Assembly (NCBI RefSeq): GCF_009760405.1 | Contig: NZ_WRPP01000012.1 | Coordinates: 186,001 to 250,000, forward strand | DNA: 64,000 bases | From: Nocardia terrae | GTDB taxonomy: Bacteria > Actinomycetota > Actinomycetes > Mycobacteriales > Mycobacteriaceae | Direction: 5' to 3' | Part shown: positions 16,600 through 26,244 of the stretch, piece after piece | Numbering within the stretch: position 1 is the first letter of the stretch | How the letters are laid out: the number at the start of each line of letters is the position of its first letter | Made by a program: the position numbers and the translations under genes | The notes under the pieces: generated by a model | What the model was told of the DNA's origin: nothing | The model's database searches: none | The model's input: the letters and a program-made list of their open reading frames with translations, nothing else

Positions 16600-17289
16600 A
16601 TGCATGTGCTGTTCGTGTGCAGCGGAAATGTTTGCCGATCCGTCATTGCCGAGCGTCTCACCCTGGCAGTGGCCGCTGACCACGGACTGCAGGAGCTGTC
16701 GGCCGAGAGCGCCGGCGTCCGTGCGCTGGTCGGATTCCCGGTGGAACCCCTTGCCGCACAGACGATCGTGGGCCTGGGCGGCAATGCCGACAACTTCAAG
16801 GCCCGCCGCCTCAAGGCGGAGATGGTGCACCGGGCCGACCTGGTGCTGACCATGACCGACAAGATCCGCGACCAGGTGCGCGATCTCGTCCCCGAGGCGC
16901 TGCCCCGCGCCTTCACTCTGCTCGAGGCGTACCGCATCGCGAAGGTGAGCGGCGCGCGCAGCGTCGTCGGATTGCACGCCGCCCGCGATGATCTCGCCAT
17001 CGTCGGCCGCGAGAACATCGCCGACCCGGTCGGGCTGTCCCCGCAACAGTATTGCGATGTCGGCGACCGCATCGCCGAGGCGCTGGTCCCGCTGCTGCTG
17101 GCGCTGCACGCGCATCAGCATCCGCAGGCCACCCTGCACCCGCGCAGCCCCGTCACCGGCCAGCAGCCGCTGCTGGTGATAGACGGCGGACGGGGCGAAT
17201 CGGGCCGACGGAGCGAAGCTCCCAATCGGGTCGAATACCCCCAGCGGGCAGTCGAACCGACCCGCCACGCGGTGGAATCGGCCGGATAG
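16600..17289 (+). CDS. Low-molecular-weight protein-tyrosine phosphatase
   Basis: 229 residues. The catalytic P-loop is VCSGNVCRS, with nucleophile Cys7 and Arg13 (C-X5-R-S), and the general acid is Asp142 in ADPVG, as in arsenate reductase/LMW-PTP folds. The catalytic domain ends near residue 170; the last 60 residues are a polar, Arg/Pro-rich tail not usual in the family. It may dephosphorylate phosphotyrosine on proteins. The ATG stands 6 bases after TAAGTT, so a leaderless transcript is likely. It precedes an unknown gene on the same strand. Confidence 0.88.
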   Translation: MHVLFVCSGNVCRSVIAERLTLAVAADHGLQELSAESAGVRALVGFPVEPLAAQTIVGLGGNADNFKARRLKAEMVHRADLVLTMTDKIRDQVRDLVPEALPRAFTLLEAYRIAKVSGARSVVGLHAARDDLAIVGRENIADPVGLSPQQYCDVGDRIAEALVPLLLALHAHQHPQATLHPRSPVTGQQPLLVIDGGRGESGRRSEAPNRVEYPQRAVEPTRHAVESAG

Positions 17290-17460
17290 CAGGCGATCCC
17301 ACCGGACGGCGACACCCCGCACGGGCCGGGCCGATTCCCGCGTGTCAATAACCCTTGCTGCCGGGTTGGTCCGGTAAGGGATTACACTCGCGCGCGGAAC
17401 ATTTACCAGTTCCGCCGAACGCCACTGCCGGTGGTTCGACACAAGAACAGGACCAAGGAC

Positions 17461-17862
17461 ATGCCGAAGCGCATTTCGGATGTTTCGCTCCATGTTTACG
17501 TGACACCTCAGACCCTGAATCGCGTCACCGAGACGGTGTGCCGCGTGGTCGATGAATATGTCGCCGATCGAGATATCTTCGCGTGGCGCTTCACCCTTCC
17601 GGTGGAGTGCGACGACCCCACCCACACGGTGCTCGAAACCCAGTGGCGGCTGGACCATCCCGCCGCCGAACCGGGCGACCGCCGCACCTACGAGATCGCG
17701 CTGAGTCTCGTGGGCGAGGCCCGTCAACTAACCAAGGCGGGCATCGCCAAGCTCGAGCAGCGCCTGGTGCTGGAACTGTCCGCCGACGAACCGATCCCCT
17801 ACATCGTCCACGCCCTCCAGCGGGAAAACTTCGAACTCGAAGAGAACCGGGAACTGATCTAG
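17461..17862 (+). CDS. Hypothetical protein
   Basis: 133 residues from the ATG at 17461, preferred because AAGGA lies just upstream; a GTG at 17431 would add ten basic residues. The product is soluble and mixed alpha/beta (MPKRISDVSLHVYVTPQTLN at the start, FELEENRELI at the end), with no motif I recognise. A TACACT hexamer near 17380 could be a -10 box. It lies 171 bases after the phosphatase and may be transcribed separately. Confidence 0.65.
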   Translation: MPKRISDVSLHVYVTPQTLNRVTETVCRVVDEYVADRDIFAWRFTLPVECDDPTHTVLETQWRLDHPAAEPGDRRTYEIALSLVGEARQLTKAGIAKLEQRLVLELSADEPIPYIVHALQRENFELEENRELI

Positions 17863-17875
17863 CCCAACTCTCGGG

Positions 17876-18025
17876 ACTCTCAGGGGCTTCGCCCCCGAAC
17901 CCCCTCGGGATTTCGGGGCTCCGCCCCGGACCTCCTCTGAACTTCGAGACCCCGCGAGATTTCGACGCTCCGCGAGATCTCGGCGCTCCACAAGGTTCGG
18001 CACTTCGCGAGATTGCGGGCTTCGC
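17876..18025. repeat. Intergenic GGGGCTCCG-type palindromes and a 17-18 bp tandem array
   Basis: Two related 30-35 bp units (GGGACTCTCAGGGGCTTCGC and GGGATTTCGGGGCTCCGCC, each continuing CCCCCGAACC-like) are followed by four tandem units of 17-18 bases from 17956 to 18025 (GAGATTTCGACGCTCCGC type). A similar GGGGCTCCGG...CCCCCGGACCCCC element lies at 30190-30222. They look like non-coding repeats common in actinobacterial spacers. Confidence 0.6.
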
Positions 18026-18068
18026 GAGAGCCGCGCGCGGCACGCGGGCGAGAGCGCATGGAAACAAA

Positions 18069-18102
18069 CTCGGGCCGTACCCGCGAGGGGGTACGGCCCG
18101 AG
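18069..18102 (-). terminator. Terminator of pyk-tesB
   Basis: A 14-bp stem (18069-18082 with 18089-18102, CTCGGGCCGTACCC) with loop GCGAGG, followed on the minus strand by a T-rich run. It begins 12 bases past the tesB stop. Confidence 0.75.
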
Positions 18103-18114
18103 AGGAGTGTCGTC

Positions 18115-19038
18115 TCAGCGGCGCGCCGGGAAGTGGCGGATCACGCCCTCCTGCACCGTGGTCGCGAGGAGCTCACCGGTGCGGGAGTAGAAGTGGCCGC
18201 GGGCCAGACCGCGGGAGCCCGCCGCCACCGGCGACTCGGTGGCGTACAGCGCCCAGTCGTCGAAGCGGAAGGGGCGGTGGAACCAGATCGAGTGGTTCAC
18301 CGTGGCCGCGATGATGCGGTCCCACCCCCAGGACAGGCCGTGGGTGGTGACGATGGAGTCCAGCACCGTGGTGTCGGACGAATACGCCAGCATCGCAACG
18401 TGAATCAGCGGATCGTCGGGCAGTGCGCCGTCGGCGCGCATCCACACCCGGTTGTAGTCGAGGCTCTCGCCCTTGCCCTTGAGGATCCAGGCCGGGTCGT
18501 TGGTGTAGCGCATCTCGATGGGATGCGGTGCGTTGATGAACATCTGGAGCTTGTCCTCCATGCCCACGAACGACTCTTCCACGCGTGGAAGGTCTTCCGG
18601 GCCGGGGACGTCGGGCAGGGGCGCGCCGTGCTCGAGCCCCTTGCCCCAGTCCTGGAAGGCGGCGAGCATGACGAACAGCTCCTGCCCGTCCTGGTACGCC
18701 GTCACCGTGCGGTTGGCGATGGAACGCCCGTCCCGATGCCGATCGACGTGATATTCGATCGGCTGCTTGGGATCTCCGCCGCGCACGAAGTGCGCGTTGA
18801 TCGCGTGGATCGGGCGTTCCGGGCCCACCGTGCGGCCCGCGGCGATGATCGCCTGGGCCACCAGCTGGCCGCCGAACGTGCGGCTCCAGACCTTCTCCGG
18901 ATGGTGTCCGAGGAAGATGTCGGGACCGTTCTCTTCGAGATCGAGCAGCCGGAGCAGCTCACGGAGATCTTCGGATAGACCGGGCCCGTCCGGGTCCGCG
19001 ACGACGTCCGAAGACGTCTCGTCCAGCGACGCACTCAA
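18115..19038 (-). CDS. tesB: Acyl-CoA thioesterase II
   Basis: 307-residue double-hotdog thioesterase that hydrolyses acyl-CoA to free fatty acid and CoA. The first hotdog carries TFGGQLVAQAIIAAGRTV; the second has the catalytic Asp in MLAYSSDTTVLD, the Thr/Ser region HSIWFHRPFRFDDW and the Gln in TTVQEGVIR, matching the Asp-Thr-Gln triad of TesB. It starts 1 base after the pyk stop, so the two form an operon, the same order I recall as pykA-tesB1 in M. tuberculosis. Confidence 0.93.
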   Translation of the reverse strand: MSASLDETSSDVVADPDGPGLSEDLRELLRLLDLEENGPDIFLGHHPEKVWSRTFGGQLVAQAIIAAGRTVGPERPIHAINAHFVRGGDPKQPIEYHVDRHRDGRSIANRTVTAYQDGQELFVMLAAFQDWGKGLEHGAPLPDVPGPEDLPRVEESFVGMEDKLQMFINAPHPIEMRYTNDPAWILKGKGESLDYNRVWMRADGALPDDPLIHVAMLAYSSDTTVLDSIVTTHGLSWGWDRIIAATVNHSIWFHRPFRFDDWALYATESPVAAGSRGLARGHFYSRTGELLATTVQEGVIRHFPARR

Positions 19039-19039
19039 A

Positions 19040-20461
19040 CTAGTGGTCCTCCTCGCCGATGCGATGCACGTGGATCAGGTTGGTGGACCCGACAGTACCC
19101 GGCGGCGAGCCGGCCACGATGACCACCAGGTCACCCTTCTTGTACCGGCCGATCGAGAGCAACGCGTTGTCCACCTGGTGGATCATCTCGTCGGTCGTGC
19201 CCACCGGAGGAACGATGAACGTTTCCACGCCCCACGTCAAGGCGAGCTGGCTGCGGATCGCGGACTGCGGCGTGAACGCCAGCAGCGGCAGCGGGGTGTG
19301 CAGGCGGGCCAGGCGGCGCACCGTGTCACCGGACTGCGTGAAGGCAACCAGCGCTTTGGCATTCAGGCGCTCGCCGATGTCGCGGGCGGCGTAGGAGATG
19401 ACACCGCGCTTGGTCCGCGGCACGTGGGTCAGCGGCGGAACACGAGTGGAGGACTCGGATTCCACGGCGTGCACGATGCGGGCCATGGTGCGCACGGCCT
19501 CGATCGGGTAGTCGCCGACCGAGGTCTCGCCCGAGAGCATGACCGCGTCCGCGCCGTCGAGCACCGCGTTGGCCACGTCGGAGGCCTCGGCGCGGGTCGG
19601 GCGGGAGTTGGTGATCATGGACTCCAGCATCTGGGTCGCCACGATGACCGGCTTGGCATTCTCGCGCGCCATCTGCACGGCCCGCTTCTGCACCAGCGGC
19701 ACCTGCTCGAGCGGCAGCTCGACGCCGAGGTCGCCGCGGGCGACCATGATGGCGTCGAAGGCCAGCACGATGGCCTCCAGATTGTCGATGGCTTCGGGCT
19801 TTTCGAGCTTGCCGATGACCGGCACCCGGCGGCCCACGCGATCCATGATGTCGTGCACCAGCTCCACATCGGAGGGCGAGCGCACGAAGGACAGCGCGAT
19901 GAAGTCCACGCCCAGCTTCAGGGCGAATTCCAGGTCGTCGATGTCCTTTTCGGACAGCGCGGGCACGGACACGTCCATGCCGGGCAGCGAGACGCCCTTG
20001 TTGTTGGAGACGGGGCCGCCCTCGGTCACGCGGCAGACCACGTCGTTGTCCTCGACGCGCAGCACGGTCAGCCCGACCTTGCCGTCGTCCACGAGCAGCC
20101 GGTCGCCGGGCTTGGCGTCCTTGGCGAGGTGTTTGTAGGTGGTGGAAACCCGGTCGTGAGTCCCTACGATGTCGTCGACGGTGATTCGGACTTCCTCGCC
20201 GGTGTTCCAGACGGTCTTGCCGTCACCCTCGAACCGGCCGAGCCGGATCTTCGGGCCCTGCAGGTCGGCGAGGATGCCGACGGCGCGGCCGGCGGCATCG
20301 CTGGCCGCACGCACCTTCTTATAGTTTTCCGCATGGTCCGAGTGCTCGCCGTGGCTGAAGTTCAGGCGCGCAACGTCCATGCCACTTTCGACGAGCTCAC
20401 GAATTCGGTCCTCGGACGAGACAGCTGGTCCGAGGGTGCACACAATCTTCGTTCGTCGCAT
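19040..20461 (-). CDS. pyk: Pyruvate kinase
   Basis: 473 residues from the ATG at 20461. Final glycolytic enzyme: phosphoenolpyruvate plus ADP to pyruvate plus ATP. Motifs: MDVARLNFSHG near residue 30, the metal/phosphate region LGVDFIALSFVR, the active-site stretch VARGDLGVELPLEQVP near 230, and the C-terminal allosteric domain. The GTG one codon earlier (20464) lies 7 bases after TAGGGT, so the true start may be that GTG on a leaderless transcript. tesB follows after 1 base. Confidence 0.95.
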   Translation of the reverse strand: MRRTKIVCTLGPAVSSEDRIRELVESGMDVARLNFSHGEHSDHAENYKKVRAASDAAGRAVGILADLQGPKIRLGRFEGDGKTVWNTGEEVRITVDDIVGTHDRVSTTYKHLAKDAKPGDRLLVDDGKVGLTVLRVEDNDVVCRVTEGGPVSNNKGVSLPGMDVSVPALSEKDIDDLEFALKLGVDFIALSFVRSPSDVELVHDIMDRVGRRVPVIGKLEKPEAIDNLEAIVLAFDAIMVARGDLGVELPLEQVPLVQKRAVQMARENAKPVIVATQMLESMITNSRPTRAEASDVANAVLDGADAVMLSGETSVGDYPIEAVRTMARIVHAVESESSTRVPPLTHVPRTKRGVISYAARDIGERLNAKALVAFTQSGDTVRRLARLHTPLPLLAFTPQSAIRSQLALTWGVETFIVPPVGTTDEMIHQVDNALLSIGRYKKGDLVVIVAGSPPGTVGSTNLIHVHRIGEEDH

Positions 20462-20554
20462 CACGCGTTCAACCCTAGACCTGTGACAACCCTCATGCCG
20501 ACCCCGGCACACACATATACGGTTCTCGTAAGCAGCCGTTCAGCTAATGCCTGG

Positions 20555-21223
20555 TCAACGCGCGACATGCCTGGCCAAGCGGGTCTCCAAGCGAGTTTGA
20601 CCGAATCCTAGGACCAGGCATATTACCCAGTAGTAAATTGCGGCAACCCCATAGAGCGCGAAGAAGTCGAAAGTCGGCGCGGCGGCCATTTGCGCGGTGC
20701 GCAGCAACTCGGTCACCAGGATGGTGGACGCGAGCGACGTGTCCTTCACCAACGAGATGAGGGTGTTGGACAGCGGCGGCACCGCGATGCGCGACGCCTG
20801 CGGCAGGATCACCAGCCGCAGAGCCTGCGCGTAGCTCATGCCGACCGAGTAGGACGCCTCCCACTGGCCCTGCGCGACCGAGAGGATCGCGGCCCGGATG
20901 ATCTCCGCGGCATAGCCGCCCACGTTCAGGCTGAACGCGATGACGGCCGCCGGGAACGGCTGCAGCACGATATTGAACGCCGGCAGGCCGAAGAAGATGA
21001 TGAACAGCTGCACCAGCAGCGGCGTGCCGCGAATGATCGAGATGTAGAAGCGCGCGGCCGCCGACAGCGGCCACACGCTCGACATCCGGGCCAGCGCCAC
21101 GAACAGCGCGATGGCCAGGCCGATGACGAAGCTGATGGCCGTCAACGGCAGCGTCTTGTCGACGGTGGCCTGCAGCATGGGCCACAGGTTGTGCTTGATC
21201 AGCGCCCAGGTGGCGTCATCCAT
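20555..21223 (-). CDS. Polar amino acid ABC transporter permease (HisM family)
   Basis: 222 residues with five hydrophobic segments and the cytoplasmic EAA loop that docks the ATPase (SYSVGMSYAQALRLVILPQA, near residue 125). FISIIRGTPLLVQLFIIFFG is the family's N-terminal hallmark, seen here as YISIIRGTPLLVQLFIIFF. The family imports cystine, glutamine, arginine and similar substrates. It lies 20 bases after the binding-protein gene. No ATPase gene follows: the next gene is pyk, so the nucleotide-binding subunit must be encoded elsewhere. Confidence 0.9.
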   Translation of the reverse strand: MDDATWALIKHNLWPMLQATVDKTLPLTAISFVIGLAIALFVALARMSSVWPLSAAARFYISIIRGTPLLVQLFIIFFGLPAFNIVLQPFPAAVIAFSLNVGGYAAEIIRAAILSVAQGQWEASYSVGMSYAQALRLVILPQASRIAVPPLSNTLISLVKDTSLASTILVTELLRTAQMAAAPTFDFFALYGVAAIYYWVICLVLGFGQTRLETRLARHVAR

Positions 21224-21243
21224 GTCGAATTGCCCTGCGCGGC

Positions 21244-21999
21244 TTACTTGCTGACGTCGGTGCCGAAGTACTTCTCGGAAATCTTGGCCAGGGTGCCGTC
21301 GGCGCGCAGCTCGTCGAGGGCCTTGTTGACCTGATCGGTCAGGGCCTGGGAGTCCTTGCGGGCAGCGAAGGCCTGCTTGGAGACCTCACCGGTCTTGCCG
21401 ACGATCTGGATGGTGCCGGTGCCCTGTGCCTTGGTGTAGGCGTTCACGGCGAGGGTGTCGTTGACGGTGGCGTCGGCGCGGCCGGTCTTGAGCAGCTGCA
21501 CGGCCTCGACGAAGCCGGGGATGGCCTCGACCTTGCAGCCGGCGTCCTTGGCGACACCGGCCCAGTTGCTGGTCTCGGACTGGCCGCAGGTCTTGCCGTT
21601 CAGGTCGGCGAGGGTGTGGATGCCGTCATTGCCGGTCTTGGTGACGATGACGCCCTCGGACACGGTGTAGGGCTCCGAGAGCGAATACTTCTGCTCGCGT
21701 TCGGGTTTGACGGTGACCTGGTTGGCGATGAGGTCCACGCGCTTGGATTCCAGCGAGGCGAACAGCGAGTCCCAGGGGGCCTGGGTGAACTCCACCTTCT
21801 TGCCGATCTTGTCGCCGACGGCCTTGATCACGTCGATGTCATAGCCGGTCAGGTTGCCGTTGTCCTGGTAGCTGAAGGGCGAATAGGTGCCCTCGGTGCC
21901 GACCTTCAGGACATTGGCGTCGTCCTTGCTGGAGCTGCATGCGACGAGTCCCGCTGCGGCGACTACGGCGAGCATGACGGCGGCGAGCTTACGGCGCAC
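21244..21999 (-). CDS. Polar amino acid ABC transporter substrate-binding lipoprotein
   Basis: 251 residues from the GTG at 21999, chosen because GGAGAGG lies 8 bases upstream and because it gives a proper signal peptide (VRRKLAAVMLAVVAAAG) ending in the canonical lipobox LVAC. The mature part is a type-II binding protein of the PF00497 family: GTEGTYSPFSYQDNGNLTGY, DSLFASLESKRVDLIANQVT, EPYTVSEGVIV. GYDIDVIKAV is the typical ligand-cleft segment. Cystine or another polar amino acid is the likely substrate. It is cotranscribed with the permease. Confidence 0.9.
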   Translation of the reverse strand: MRRKLAAVMLAVVAAAGLVACSSSKDDANVLKVGTEGTYSPFSYQDNGNLTGYDIDVIKAVGDKIGKKVEFTQAPWDSLFASLESKRVDLIANQVTVKPEREQKYSLSEPYTVSEGVIVTKTGNDGIHTLADLNGKTCGQSETSNWAGVAKDAGCKVEAIPGFVEAVQLLKTGRADATVNDTLAVNAYTKAQGTGTIQIVGKTGEVSKQAFAARKDSQALTDQVNKALDELRADGTLAKISEKYFGTDVSK

Positions 22000-22138
22000 G
22001 ACGGAAACCTCTCCTCGGGCGTGGGTGACCACGCGACCAACAACCGACAAAGGGTACGCCGCGAACCGAGTGGTCGGCACGGCAACCATCATGTTGCGCG
22101 AAAAGGTTGATGCGGATCCGACCTGATGATATGCGCGA

Positions 22139-22168
22139 ACGGCCGCCACTCGATCGAGTGGCGGCCGT
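22139..22168 (-). terminator. Terminator of the TM2-domain gene
   Basis: A 30-bp perfect palindrome (ACGGCCGCCACTCGAT and its complement), 57 bases past the stop of the TM2 gene. Confidence 0.7.
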
Positions 22169-22224
22169 CGGAGACTGGAGTGTCGTGGTCGACCGGTGCG
22201 CTGACCGCGCAGTCGACCTGCGCG

Positions 22225-22686
22225 CTAATCGCGCAGGGGGCGTCCCTGCAGGTCCGGGACCTTGCCGGTCAGCATCATGATGCCGTCGACCAGCGCCCAG
22301 ACGCCGCAACCACCGCAGGTGACCAGCTGCAGCACGCCGATCGTGGTGTAGCCCAGGTAGAACCGGCCGATTCCGAAGTGGCCCAGGAAGATCGACAGCA
22401 GGCCCGCGGTGATCTTGCTCTTGTCGGAGTACGGAACTCCGAACGGGTCACGGCCGTAAGGGGCTTCCGGATCGCCGCCGTAGGGACCCATCGGGCCGGG
22501 CGCGCCGAACGGTGCGGGCTGGCCGTAGGGCTGGACGGGCTGACCCATGGGCTGGGCGGGCTGGCCGTACGGCTGCTGGCCCGGGTACGGCTGCTGACCG
22601 TACGGCTGGCCGTACTGCGGCCCGGTGCCGGGCGCGCCGTACGTCGGGCCGTCTTGCGGCGGCTGCTGATTGAATGGGTCGGTCAC
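22225..22686 (-). CDS. TM2-domain membrane protein
   Basis: 153 residues from the GTG at 22686, which has AGGAGG 6 bases upstream. The first 85 residues are rich in Pro, Gly, Gln and Tyr (repeats of YGQP/QPYGQ). The C-terminal 65 residues are a TM2 domain: SKITAGLLSIFLGHFGIGRF, then YLGYTTIGVLQLV and a second helix containing WALVDGIMML, with the usual G-x-h-G-x-x-x-F-Y-x-G pattern. TM2 proteins are small two-helix membrane proteins of unclear function. It follows lgt by 54 bases, the order I recall in mycobacteria. Confidence 0.88.
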   Translation of the reverse strand: MTDPFNQQPPQDGPTYGAPGTGPQYGQPYGQQPYPGQQPYGQPAQPMGQPVQPYGQPAPFGAPGPMGPYGGDPEAPYGRDPFGVPYSDKSKITAGLLSIFLGHFGIGRFYLGYTTIGVLQLVTCGGCGVWALVDGIMMLTGKVPDLQGRPLRD

Positions 22687-22740
22687 GCACGTCCTCCTGA
22701 ATCGCGGACCGCCCACGCCGGAACGGCCCGAACCGCTGGA

Positions 22741-23922
22741 TCAGGAGCCATTCTTGCCGGACTCGACCGTTTTCGCCTGGTCAGCGGGCTCCTTCGGCTC
22801 CGGCTCGGAATCACCGGATTCGGAAGGGTTATCGCCCTCCGTCTCGGATTCGTTGCCGGGCGTAGCGGATTCGGATGCGTCCTCCCCGTCGGATACCTGC
22901 TCGGCGGAGGCTTTTTCCGAATCCTCCGATTCCGAATTGCTGGAATCGTCCGAATCAGTGGAGCTTTCGGCGGCGGCGGCGCCGGCCGCGCCGTAGGCCC
23001 GAAGAGCGCCGAACTGCCACGGCCAGGGCCGGTCCACCCCGCCCCGGATCTGCTCGGCGGTCTCACGTCCCTTGGTCGCGAACAGGAAGTAGGCCAAGGC
23101 ACAGACGAACACGATCGCCGAGGTGAAGGTGTTGATGCGCAGGCCCGCGATGTGGGTCGCCTCGTCGTCGCGCAGCAGCTCGACGAAGAACCGCCCGAAG
23201 CAGTAGATCGCCACGTAGAGCGCGAACAGTCGGCCGTGGCCGACGCGGTACTTGCGGTCCAGGTACAGCAGGACCGCGACGCCGATCAGGTTCCAGATCA
23301 GCTCGTAGAGGAAGGTCGGCTGCACGATCTTCTCGGCCGCGCCCGCGGCGGTGCCGTTCATCATGTCCACGCCACCGCTGTGGTCGTAGCGCACGAAGAT
23401 CTCCAGGCCCCACGGCACCTTGGTCTCGCGCCCGTAGAGCTCCTGGTTGAAGTAGTTGCCCAGGCGGCCGATGGCCTGCGCCAACAGGATTCCGGGCGCG
23501 ATGGCGTCACCGAAGGCGGGCAGCGGGATCTTGTACACCCGGCAGCCGATCCAGGCGCCGATGCCGCCCAGCAGCACCGCGCCCCAGATGCCCAGGCCGC
23601 CCTCCCAGATCTTGAGGGCGTTCATCGGGTGACCGTTGGCCCCGAAGTACTTCTGCCAGTCGGTGGCCACGTGGTAGAGCCGCCCGCCGATCAGCCCGAA
23701 CGGCACCGCGAACATGGCGACGTCGAGCACCATGCCCGACTGCCCGCCGCGCGCGATCCAGCGCTTCTCCCCCAGCCAGATGGCCGCGATGATGCCGATG
23801 ATGATGCAGATCGCGTAGGCCCGCAGCGGGAACGGCCCGATGTTCCAGACACCGCGCGGCGGGCTGGGGATATAGGCCAATACGTCTGCGCCGGTGCTGT
23901 CGGCAAGGGCTCGTAAGGTCAC
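22741..23922 (-). CDS. lgt: Prolipoprotein diacylglyceryl transferase
   Basis: 393 residues from the GTG at 23922 (GGGGA just upstream). Lgt attaches diacylglyceryl from phosphatidylglycerol to the lipobox cysteine of prolipoproteins. Seven membrane helices span about residues 25-285; the signature GRLGNYFNQELYGRET lies near 155 and the conserved His region in GGRLYHVATDW near 80. The last 80-90 residues are a strongly acidic Ser/Glu/Asp tail (SSTDSDDSSNSESEDSE and onward), longer than in the minimal enzyme. It serves lipoproteins such as those at 8733, 15272, 21244 and 37365. It sits downstream of trpA. Confidence 0.94.
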   Translation of the reverse strand: MTLRALADSTGADVLAYIPSPPRGVWNIGPFPLRAYAICIIIGIIAAIWLGEKRWIARGGQSGMVLDVAMFAVPFGLIGGRLYHVATDWQKYFGANGHPMNALKIWEGGLGIWGAVLLGGIGAWIGCRVYKIPLPAFGDAIAPGILLAQAIGRLGNYFNQELYGRETKVPWGLEIFVRYDHSGGVDMMNGTAAGAAEKIVQPTFLYELIWNLIGVAVLLYLDRKYRVGHGRLFALYVAIYCFGRFFVELLRDDEATHIAGLRINTFTSAIVFVCALAYFLFATKGRETAEQIRGGVDRPWPWQFGALRAYGAAGAAAAESSTDSDDSSNSESEDSEKASAEQVSDGEDASESATPGNESETEGDNPSESGDSEPEPKEPADQAKTVESGKNGS

Positions 23923-24087
23923 GAGTCCCCACCGTAGCCCAAACGGGCGCCGGACCGGTGATTCAGGTACTCGGAGTGGCCGGAGCCGACGGTGATCGGA
24001 TCGCGGGCGGCCACCGAAAAATATGAAATATCTTGCCAGACACAATCCTGCGCGCGGGACGTGTGAATGGGAGATGAATGAGATATA

Positions 24088-24125
24088 CGAAAGAGCGCAC
24101 ACCGAATTCGGTATGCGCCCTTTCG
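24088..24125 (-). terminator. Terminator of the trp operon
   Basis: Imperfect 19-bp inverted repeat (24088-24106 with 24107-24125, CGAAAGAGCGCACACCGAA; two mismatches) 12 bases after the trpA stop on the minus strand. It separates trpA from lgt. Confidence 0.6.
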
Positions 24126-24137
24126 AAATTCTTTCTG

Positions 24138-24934
24138 TTACGAGGAAACAGGTGTCGAGCGCACGCCCTGCGCCAATTCCTCGGTCAGCGTGCGAACCGC
24201 GTCCAAACCTTGCGCCGCGGCGGTCACCAGGGCCGAGCCGACAATGACGCCGTCGGCGTAGGAGGCGATTTCGGCGGCCTGCGCGCCGTTTCGCACGCCC
24301 AGGCCGACGCCGATCGGGATGTCGGAGTGGGCGCGGATACGGGCGCACAGCGCCGGAGCCATGGACGAGACCGCGTCCCGGGCGCCGGTGACGCCCATGG
24401 TGGAGGCCGCGTACACGAAACCCCGTGAGGCTTCGAGGGTTTTGACCAGCCGCTCCTCGGTGGAGGACGGCGCGACCAGGAAGATGCGGTCGAGATCGTG
24501 GGCCGAGGACGCCACGAACCAGTCGTCGGCCTCCTCCGGAATCAGGTTGGGCGTGATCAGGCCCAGGCCACCCGCCGCCGCGAGATCGCGGGAGAAGGGA
24601 TCGACGCCGTACTTCAGCACCGGATTCCAGTAGGTCATGACGACGGCCTTGCCGCCGGCCTGGGAGATGGCCTCCACGACCTTGAACACGTCGCGCACCC
24701 GGACACCGCCCGCGAGCGCCTGCTCGGCGGCGTGCTGGATGGTCGGGCCGTCCATCACCGGATCGGAGTAGGCGACGCCGACTTCGATGATGTCGCAACC
24801 GGATTCGACCATAGCGCGGCAGACGTCGATGGAGCCCTGCAGATCCGGGTAGCCGGCGGGCAGGTAGCCGATCAGAGCCGCGCGGTTCTCCTCGCGACAG
24901 GTCGCGAAGGTGTTGGCGAGACGGGACTGCTGGC

Positions 24935-24938
<4 letters not shown>
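24138..24938 (-). CDS. trpA: Tryptophan synthase alpha subunit
   Basis: 266-residue TIM barrel that cleaves indole-3-glycerol phosphate to indole and glyceraldehyde 3-phosphate. Active-site acids are in DIIEVGVAYSDPVMDGP (Glu and Asp equivalent to Glu49 and Asp60 of Salmonella TrpA). The phosphate-binding loops GLGVRNG and GVIVGSAL are present. The GTG at 24938 overlaps the trpB stop by 4 bases (GTGA), which fixes the start and implies translational coupling; the alpha and beta subunits form a complex that channels indole. Confidence 0.95.
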
Positions 24939-26236
<1,298 letters not shown>

Positions 26237-26244
26237 CGCTTCTT

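Noticed and set aside
16414..17727. 437-codon open frame on the minus strand opposite the phosphatase gene
   Set aside because: It is a mirror of the clear LMW-phosphatase gene and of the following gene, with no motif of its own.
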